Below are positions 57,601 to 64,000 of a stretch of DNA of 64,000 bases, piece after piece. Source of the stretch: Entomortierella parvispora (Eukaryota > Mortierellomycota > Mortierellomycetes > Mortierellales > Mortierellaceae); contig OY752143.1 in the NCBI GenBank assembly GCA_963573315.1, forward strand, positions 310,001-374,000, in the 5' to 3' direction. A program made the position numbers and the translations under genes. Under the pieces are notes generated by a model. That model saw nothing but the letters and a program-made list of their open reading frames with translations, was not told the origin of the DNA and did not search any database. The stretch's first letter is position 1. Each line of letters opens with the position of its first letter.

Positions 57601-60600
57601 CAAGAAATGATCAAGGAGATGACGGAGCGCATTCATGCTCTCGAACAGGAACTGTTGACCTTGGCCAAGGAACGCGATAATCTTGAAGGGTCCCTTCAGA
57701 GCTCTGCAGGGTCAAAAGACGAACTCCTAAACTTGACGGAACAAATCGCAAAGCTGGACAAAGAGTTGAAGCACACAATGTCTCTGCTGCAGACCCGTCT
57801 TTCAGAAAAACAGGAACTGGAGACACTGGTCCAAGAGCGCGAGAGAACGATCGAGCTGCTCAAGGAAGAGCAGGATCGAGCTACGCTGGATTGGAAAACT
57901 CGCGTCTCGGTTCTGGAGAGCGAGATCTTGATTGCGTCCAAGCAACATGAGGAAGAGCGGCTGGAGGTCAAAACCAGACTGGCAGACTTGGAGGCACTCG
58001 AGGCGACGCAGTCAAGTCGGATCCAAGAGCTCGAAACCAAGGACTCGGAGATGGCTGCTCGCTGGAGCGCCATGCAAGAAGGCGTCAAGTCGTCTGTGGA
58101 AGAACCAAGCAAGGCTGTCACCACCATGTCGGATGAGTCAGACAACCGCACGACCCCGCAACAGAGACGTATCTCTGGACTGGAAGAGCTATCCTCGCTC
58201 AAGCAAGAACGCGCCGAGCTCTCTGAAAAACTGACTCGATTGGAACGACTCCATCAAGGGTTCGAGCGTGACTCCTTTGAGAAGGTCCAATCTTTTGAAC
58301 AGGAGCTGGCTCTGCTTCTCCAACAGAAAGCAGCCTTGGAGGCTCAGGTCCAAGAACAATCTGATCTCCTGATCAAAGAAAAGGAGAAAGAAAAGGAGCA
58401 GGAGCAACAGCGAGTCGCAGAAGGCATCGAGCGTGTTCGTCTGGAGTTAGAAGCTGTACGAACGGCCGAAAGGTTCGCCAGTGCCAAGGTCACGGAACTG
58501 GCCAAGGATCGCGACCAAGTCGTAGAAAAGGTGGTGAAACTGGAGGGCCGATTGGAGAAACTGAGAGAGTGCAAAGTTGGACAGGAACAGAGTCTTACGA
58601 GCAGAATCGAGGAGTTGACAGCAGAGAGAGACTACCTTAGCAACGAATTGGAGCGGTTAAAGACGGAAACGGAGGAGATGACCAAAGATGGCGAGGAAAG
58701 AGTAAAACGAGTTCGTCAACAGTCTGCAGAGTCGATTCTAGTCTTGCAATCGGAGCACGACCGCGCCATAGCTGACCTGGCACTAAAGGAGAAGAAGCTG
58801 AGCGTATCTCTGGCCGATAAACAGATGACGGCGGAAAGGATCCAATCCATGTCTTCAGACCTTGAGCGCCGTTCCACGGAACTGGAGCAAGTCAAGACTC
58901 TGCTCGAGGATCTTCGCAAGTCGACTTTGGAGGAAATCGAGGCTCTCACAAAGGAGATCGAAACCTTGAAGCAAGAGCGCGACTCCCTTGAGGGTCAATG
59001 TGTAGTGCTCGAAGCTCAAGTCCAGGAGCTGAGACAGTCCACCGCAGATCAGATCGATACCCTTTCACGCCAGGTAGAAACTCTAACCCAAGAGCGCGAC
59101 ACACTAGACCAACAGCGCCTCACCCTGGAGTCGCAGCTCCAAGTCTCTGCCTCCCAGGCCGAGGCGTCAATCGAAAAACTGGCTGTCCTGCAAAAGGATA
59201 CGGATGCGCTCTTGATTGCCAAGACAGAATCTCAAGAACAGCTGGCTGATCTTCAATCCCAAATCCGTTCTCTGACTTTGCGTGAGCGTGACAGTAAGGA
59301 ATCCCTTACGCTTGCAAAATCTACGATTCATCAACGTGACCAGGACCTCTCTTCCTTCAAGGATACGATCGAGTCGAACGAAGCCCTGTTGGAACGTAAC
59401 CGGGAACAAGTCGGCAAACTGGAGCGGGATAAGCAGTCTCTTCAGGAGCAAATCGAAACTCTCAAGACCACTATGACTAAACAGCAACAGGACGCCAAAT
59501 CGGCTGCGTCCCTGAACCAAACCAAACACGCCAGTGTAGCACTCGAACTGCAAAAGCTCAAGGCTACCCATGTCAAAACACTCCAGGACCGCGACCGGGC
59601 TCTAAAGGAGAATGAACAATTGACCACCGACTTGAACGATTCGAAAGAAAAGCTAAAGAGACGTCAGGCCGAGATGGAAACTTTGCAGCAGATGCAAGAG
59701 TCGACGGATGGCCAGCTCAAGGAGTGTCAAGGGCAACTGAAAGAGGCCCGTAACCGAGTCGATACACTGGAAGAGTTGACGTCGATCGCGAAACGGGTAG
59801 CTGAGACCAAAGTCACGGAGCTGGAGATGCTGAAATCCGAGGCTTCTGAATTTGAGCGGCAATTGAAGATGAGCAAAGAGGAGAGACGGAAGGAGGGCGA
59901 GATGAACCGAAGGAGTCTCAAGGAGTTGACGCAGACTGTGGAGCACACGCAGCAAAAGCTGGGTCAAGAGATTGTAGTGTTGAAGAGGGCTGTCGCTGAC
60001 AAGGAAAAGCAAGTGGACAAGTTGAAGGAAGGCAAGAAGAAGAAAGAGACCGAAGTTGAGGAGATGAAGCTGCAGTTGGAGACAAGAGGACAAGATATTG
60101 AACAGCTCGAAAAGAAGACGGAAGAGATGGCCAGTCGTCGACGCGATCTGGAGCTCGAAGTGCAGCACTTTAAGGATTTAGAAGAAATTCTTGCAAAGGA
60201 GAAGGGTGCACATGCTACGACTGTCGAAGAGTTCAAGATGCGCGAGAATCACCTTCGAACTGTCAACAAGGTAACTTATATGATTTTTTTTCACTACACT
60301 GTTCATGTGATGTTGATATCCAAATGGCGGCTAATTTGATTTCCACCTCTTGTTCCTGCTTCTTTTAGACCTTGAAAGAAGAGGTCCGCAAGTTGCAGCG
60401 CCACCTTCCAGCTGGATCATCGCCCATGGCATTGTCTCCCAATTCGCCCTATACCCAATCCAACCCCCCTCAGACACCGATGCAAAATCTCGGCTCTCAC
60501 CACGGTGGACTTTTGCCAAAGGGCCAGCAGCTCTTTTTGAACAGTCCCGGTACTCCAAAGCCTCACTCTGTCAACACTTCACAGGCAGTTGCAAGCGCGC

Positions 60601-60919
60601 CTTTGATGACTCCTCCTGCGACACCAAGGTTCAAGGCCCAGCAACAGAACGAACAGGAAGAAGTCAATGTTGAGTACTTGAAAAACGTCCTTTTGAACTT
60701 TATGGAACACAAGGAGCGTCGCGTAAGTAGATGGGCTACTGCACCATTCGGCAAATTAATTTTTTTTTCCAGTCAAATGGATCACTTTTAATTAACAAAC
60801 TCTCGCCTCTTTCTTCCTTCTTTTTTCCGTCCATGAAATAGCAACAATTGATTCCTGTCGTGGCCGAGATGCTTAAACTATCCAAGGACGAGACCAAGCG
60901 GTTTTCAAAAGTCATTTAA
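54650..60919 (+). CDS. GRIP-domain golgin (Imh1/golgin-245 type)
   Basis: Golgins tether vesicles at the trans-Golgi; the C-terminal GRIP domain binds Arl1-GTP. Six exons are inferred: 54650-55589, 55923-56062, 56169-56297, 56401-60270, 60369-60722 and 60842-60919, totalling 1836 residues. The N-terminus is MFSSFKEKLNTSL followed by Ser/Thr-rich disorder to about residue 290. RYETRFP joins DLARAFKKLVQEKMAAERVL across intron 1, a typical golgin segment. Residues about 340-1690 are almost continuous heptad coiled coil rich in Glu, Lys, Leu and Gln, broken by a Ser/Pro/Thr region (about 450-540). A Pro/Ser linker precedes GRIP (about 1791-1830): VNVEYLKNVLLNFMEHKERR, then LIPVVAEMLKLSKDE, with the key Tyr present. 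The last intron cuts GRIP after KERR. Confidence 0.93.
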
Positions 60920-61167
60920 TGTCCTTTTTCTATTTTATTATTTTTTTTTTCCAATTTTTCGTTCAAGTATCTCGTAGAAAGCTTTACAAAAATACCAATA
61001 TACCCCTCACTTGTTGTAAAAATATGGGAACCTTCCTTCTTGGATGGATATCGACGTCTGGCGCACCGTTTTCCTCATGTCAAGGAACAAACTGATATAC
61101 ACTTCCAATCGTACGATCGATACTTTTTTATTGCACTTGCAACCAACAGTGAAAAATCTATGTATTC
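60920..61167. terminator. Convergent 3' region (golgin + / Atg22-like -)
   Basis: These 248 bp contain T-rich and A-rich stretches (60930-60960; AAAAATACCAATATA at about 60988) expected of 3' ends on both strands. No gene fits here. Confidence 0.4.
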
Positions 61168-63632
61168 TTAGAGTCCATCTCTGTCATCCGTGTGCTCCTC
61201 GCTGAAGCGCTCAGCGTCGCTGATACCCTTCTCGACTTTAACCCAGGAGATGATGAAAATGGGGATGATCATCATGACCAAAGGAAAGACAAAGCCCCAG
61301 CGGGTGTTGTGGTTCGCGATGATGGCGCCGGTGATCAGGGGACCCAACCAAGAGGACGACTTGTCAGTGATACCATAGAGGGAAAAGAACTCCGATTCTT
61401 TGCCCCGAGGGATCAAAGAAGCGTACAAGACACGAGAGTACGATTGCGAGGAACCTAACATCAGACCGAAATACGGCAAAACCAGCCAAACCTCCCACTC
61501 ATGGACCAATCCAATCTTGCCCGAGAATCCAATCAGCACGTAGATGGGTACCAAAACATAGAGGGCCGAGATGATCAAGAGAACCTGCTTGGATGTCAAA
61601 TGGAAGGCGCGCTGAATGAGCAACCACATGTAGGTACCAACCAAGGCCGCGACCGGGACCACGATGGCTCCGACCATCAATAGAGTGTTGCCAAACAAAA
61701 AGTTCTTTTTGCCCATGAACATGGCCAGGGTGATAATGGTCGAACTTCCATCCGAGAGGATAAACCAAGCAATCAAGTACTTGAACGTCTCTTTGAGCAT
61801 ACTAGCCTCTCGCAAGGTCTTGCCCACTATCGCAAGGAAGGACGAATAAAAAAAAAGGTGACAGAAAGAATATGATTAGAAGAAATGTTCATGAAAACTA
61901 CAGGACAATAAAAACAAAAAGAAAGTAGAAAAAGAACAAACTTACAGCGTCTCCAAGAGTACAGGAACAAGTTGGTATTACTCTTGAGAGGCAGACCAGG
62001 CTGAGGTGGCAAGTTCTTCCAGGTGTAGAACATGACACAGAACCACCACACACCAGTGATGGCCATGCCCAATTGCATCGAGTACGTCGTCTGGTTCATG
62101 GCCAAGGCCACACCGGCCGCCACGACCAACAACCCGACACCGGCGCCATATCCAATGGCCATGGAATGACTGGACAAGGTGTTTGAGATGCGATCCTTGG
62201 CAAACTGGTAATCAGACCAAGTTTCCAATCCTCGACCCACGTTCTGTCGGACCTCGATCACATCTGGATGGTCGCGTGCCAGAGTCGGGATGAAGGCATA
62301 ATAGAACACCCAACTGGCTCCAAAGGCCACGTTCGAAATAATGACAAGAATACCGGCAAGCCAGTAAAAGCCTAGATCGTCCGATGAAAAAAAAAGGCGC
62401 CAAGAGAGAAAGAGAGAAAGAGAGATGGAGAGAGAAAAGCACGTCAGAATAAAAAATAAATTAACTGGCTCTTTGCAGTGCTCCAATTGGCGGACACCGT
62501 GTTCCCACGATGGGGAAAAGAGTTAGATTTCTGTTCAAGCCCCCTTTTTTGTCGGGGGCGTGGAGGGGGGGGGGAGGAGGAGGAGCTCAAAATGAGAACT
62601 TACGGGCACTGGTGATGATGGCAAAGAGAGCCGTGGCGATGGATCCAATGACTGCGAACATTAGCAGGAAAGTCTTGCGTCGTGCTACACACAACACACA
62701 TTGTCGAAACCAAAAGAAAAATTAATTTTCGAGTGTCAACAGAAAACAAAAAGCACGCGACAGAGGGACCAATTGGGCGGTTAGGCGCGCCTTACTGCCG
62801 TGATCAGCCAGAGCACCCATGCTGATAAAGACAAAGGCCTGAAGGAAGACCGAGACTGAAATACAATACAACGAAAAGGACGCGGTGTCGAGCCAGAGTC
62901 CACCCAGATGAACAACACACTATTGAGGACGGAAACCAATGAACAGTGTTTGACAAAAATGTTAATCGAAAAAAATTAGTGGACACATGTCTTTTGCTTT
63001 GCTCTCCCTCGTTCCGATACTGTCTCCACAAGCGTCACCCTGCAACCTGCGTAAACTCTGAAGCTTCGAGGCGTGTCCGTTCCTTACACTGTAATTTGGG
63101 TTACTCTATTGTAGCCACGGGGCAGGTACGGTTTGCAAGAGAAAACAACAAAAAGTAAAGTTTAGTTTCGCAAAGTACGTGAGCATCCGGTCTGGTTATT
63201 TTCCAAAGTTCGGTTCAATGCAGACCCCCTTTCCTTGGTCGTTCATCCCTCCCAATTTGGTCGAGTTCAGTCATTTTTTTTAACGTTCAAAGGTACTTGA
63301 TCTAGATACATGCACATTGATTCTCCCTTCACTCCCCCATATGACCTCTCCGGTTGACCGTGCAGACATTGGCCTTCATGATTCGACACTCTCCACGTTC
63401 AAAGTCCGAGCCGGCTCAAAGAGCACAGGGAGCATGGGTGACCGGTGCGCTCGTTCCCTTATTGCCAAAAGTACATCCCAGTGGGAAAAAAGAACAATTG
63501 CTGTTAGGCACGAAATCTTACCATATCACATTTGAGAGAATGATCAGAAGTCTCGTATCCATAGTTGCTGGCAAGGGACTCGAGAACCAATGGAGCCAAA
63601 GCAGAGATACAAACGACACTATAAGGCTCGGC
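61168..63632 (-). CDS. ATG22: Atg22-like vacuolar amino-acid effluxer (5' end not found)
   Basis: Atg22 proteins are MFS-type permeases that export leucine and other amino acids from the vacuole after autophagic breakdown. Exons seen: 63632-63522, 62919-62796, 62684-62604, 62371-61946 and 61826-61168, with a tentative 42-base exon at 63088-63047 that also fits phase. Motifs in order: AEPYSVVCISALAPLVLESL, GLWLDTASFSLYCISVSVFL, FVFISMGALADHG, GASWVFYYAFIPTLARDHPD, YLIAWFILSDGSSTIITLAM, YFGLMLGSSQSYSRVLYASL and ESEFFSLYGITDKSSSWLGP. About ten membrane spans are visible. The first exon, expected to encode a G-W-Y-x-Y-x-F segment just before AEPY, is not found between 63633 and 64000. It may lie beyond the right edge. 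Confidence 0.88.
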
Positions 63633-63742
63633 CTAATAAAAACACATGCACATGAAAATACAGAGAGGACAGGCCGGTTAATCAAAGACACAACTCTGTA
63701 TGACTTTCAGGGATCGTTGTGTTACAGTATGGTGCACCAAGT

Positions 63743-64000
63743 CTAATGAAAAAGATATTTTCCGGACTCGTGTGCCTTTTTGTAGACAACGCCATTGATG
63801 AACGCCTTCCCTTTGGGACAGAATGGCAACATTAGCAGTACTGTAGCCAGCAACAACAGCAAGCCGAGACGACTTTTTTTGAGTTTGACATTGGGTGTGG
63901 AAGAAGAAGAGTCACCATGTCGGTGACCCTGTGTGCGGATGTGTGTGTGTGTGTGTGTGTTTGCCGCCGAATTGGAACTCAATTCAACGAGCGGATGGTC
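63743..64000 (-). CDS. Open frame running off the right edge; possible C-terminus of another protein
   Basis: On the minus strand the frame is open from the window edge to a stop at 63743, 85 codons. A TH repeat (from a GT microsatellite, 63941-63960) is followed by KLKKSRLGLLLLLATVLLML, a basic-flanked hydrophobic span, and a short basic tail. It could be the membrane-anchored end of a neighbouring minus-strand gene, or intron of the Atg22-like gene. No donor site that would link it to 63632 was found. Confidence 0.3.
   Translation of the reverse strand, partial: DHPLVELSSNSAANTHTHTHIRTQGHRHGDSSSSTPNVKLKKSRLGLLLLLATVLLMLPFCPKGKAFINGVVYKKAHESGKYLFH
63941..63961. repeat. GT/AC microsatellite
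   Basis: Ten GT units plus a T on the plus strand, inside the open frame at the right edge. Confidence 0.95.

Noticed and set aside
63205-63225. tRNA B-box-like GGTTCAATGC
   Set aside because: No acceptor stem or anticodon arm in the preceding 60 bases; it lies in an Atg22 intron.

Overview
The window looks like nuclear DNA of an early-diverging filamentous fungus, most likely a Mortierellaceae-type member of Mucoromycota. This is inferred from four things: short GT..AG introns with CTAAC/TACTAA-like branch sites, conserved eukaryotic proteins split by many small introns, glutamine-rich regulators, and CT- or GA-rich simple repeats in the intergenic DNA. No virus, transposon, tRNA, rRNA or CRISPR array could be supported.

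Layout. On the minus strand from the left: a glutamine-rich regulator ending in a WRKY/GCM1-like zinc finger, cut by the left edge (1-3233); a UBXN1-type UBA/UBX protein with an apparent one-base frameshift (6061-7848); translation factor eIF6 (8238-9278); and a WOPR-domain (Gti1/Pac2/Wor1 family) regulator (10377-12586). Then comes a gene-poor stretch of about 14.8 kb (12587-27419). It is followed on the minus strand by nicotinamide phosphoribosyltransferase (27420-29673), a coiled-coil/AT-hook protein (30001-31956) and a small protein with a Siva-like cysteine array (32295-33049). A mitochondrial-type branched-chain aminotransferase lies on the plus strand (33937-35603). Next, on the minus strand, are a PP4R1-like HEAT-repeat protein (35737-40355), a mannose-6-phosphate-receptor-like type I membrane protein (42651-44122) and an unrecognised protein (44743-46095). 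On the plus strand are an unrecognised single-exon ORF (48782-49369), ubiquitin-activating enzyme E1 (49882-53748) and a long GRIP-domain golgin (54650-60919). Last, on the minus strand, is an Atg22-like vacuolar effluxer without a visible 5' end (61168-63632), then an open frame running off the right edge.

How the genes relate. These are independent eukaryotic genes, not operons. Loose themes are ubiquitin handling (UBA1, UBXN1), Golgi/vacuole traffic and autophagy (M6P-receptor-like protein, GRIP golgin, Atg22), ribosome biogenesis (eIF6), NAD salvage (NAMPT) and amino-acid metabolism (BCAT). The two candidate regulators, WRKY-like and WOPR, lie in the left part. The WOPR gene has by far the largest upstream non-coding region in the window.

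Exon coordinates were derived by eye from ORFs, splice consensus, phase and remembered family patterns. Most coding sums are multiples of three. The exception is the UBXN1 homologue, where the extra base points to a frameshift.
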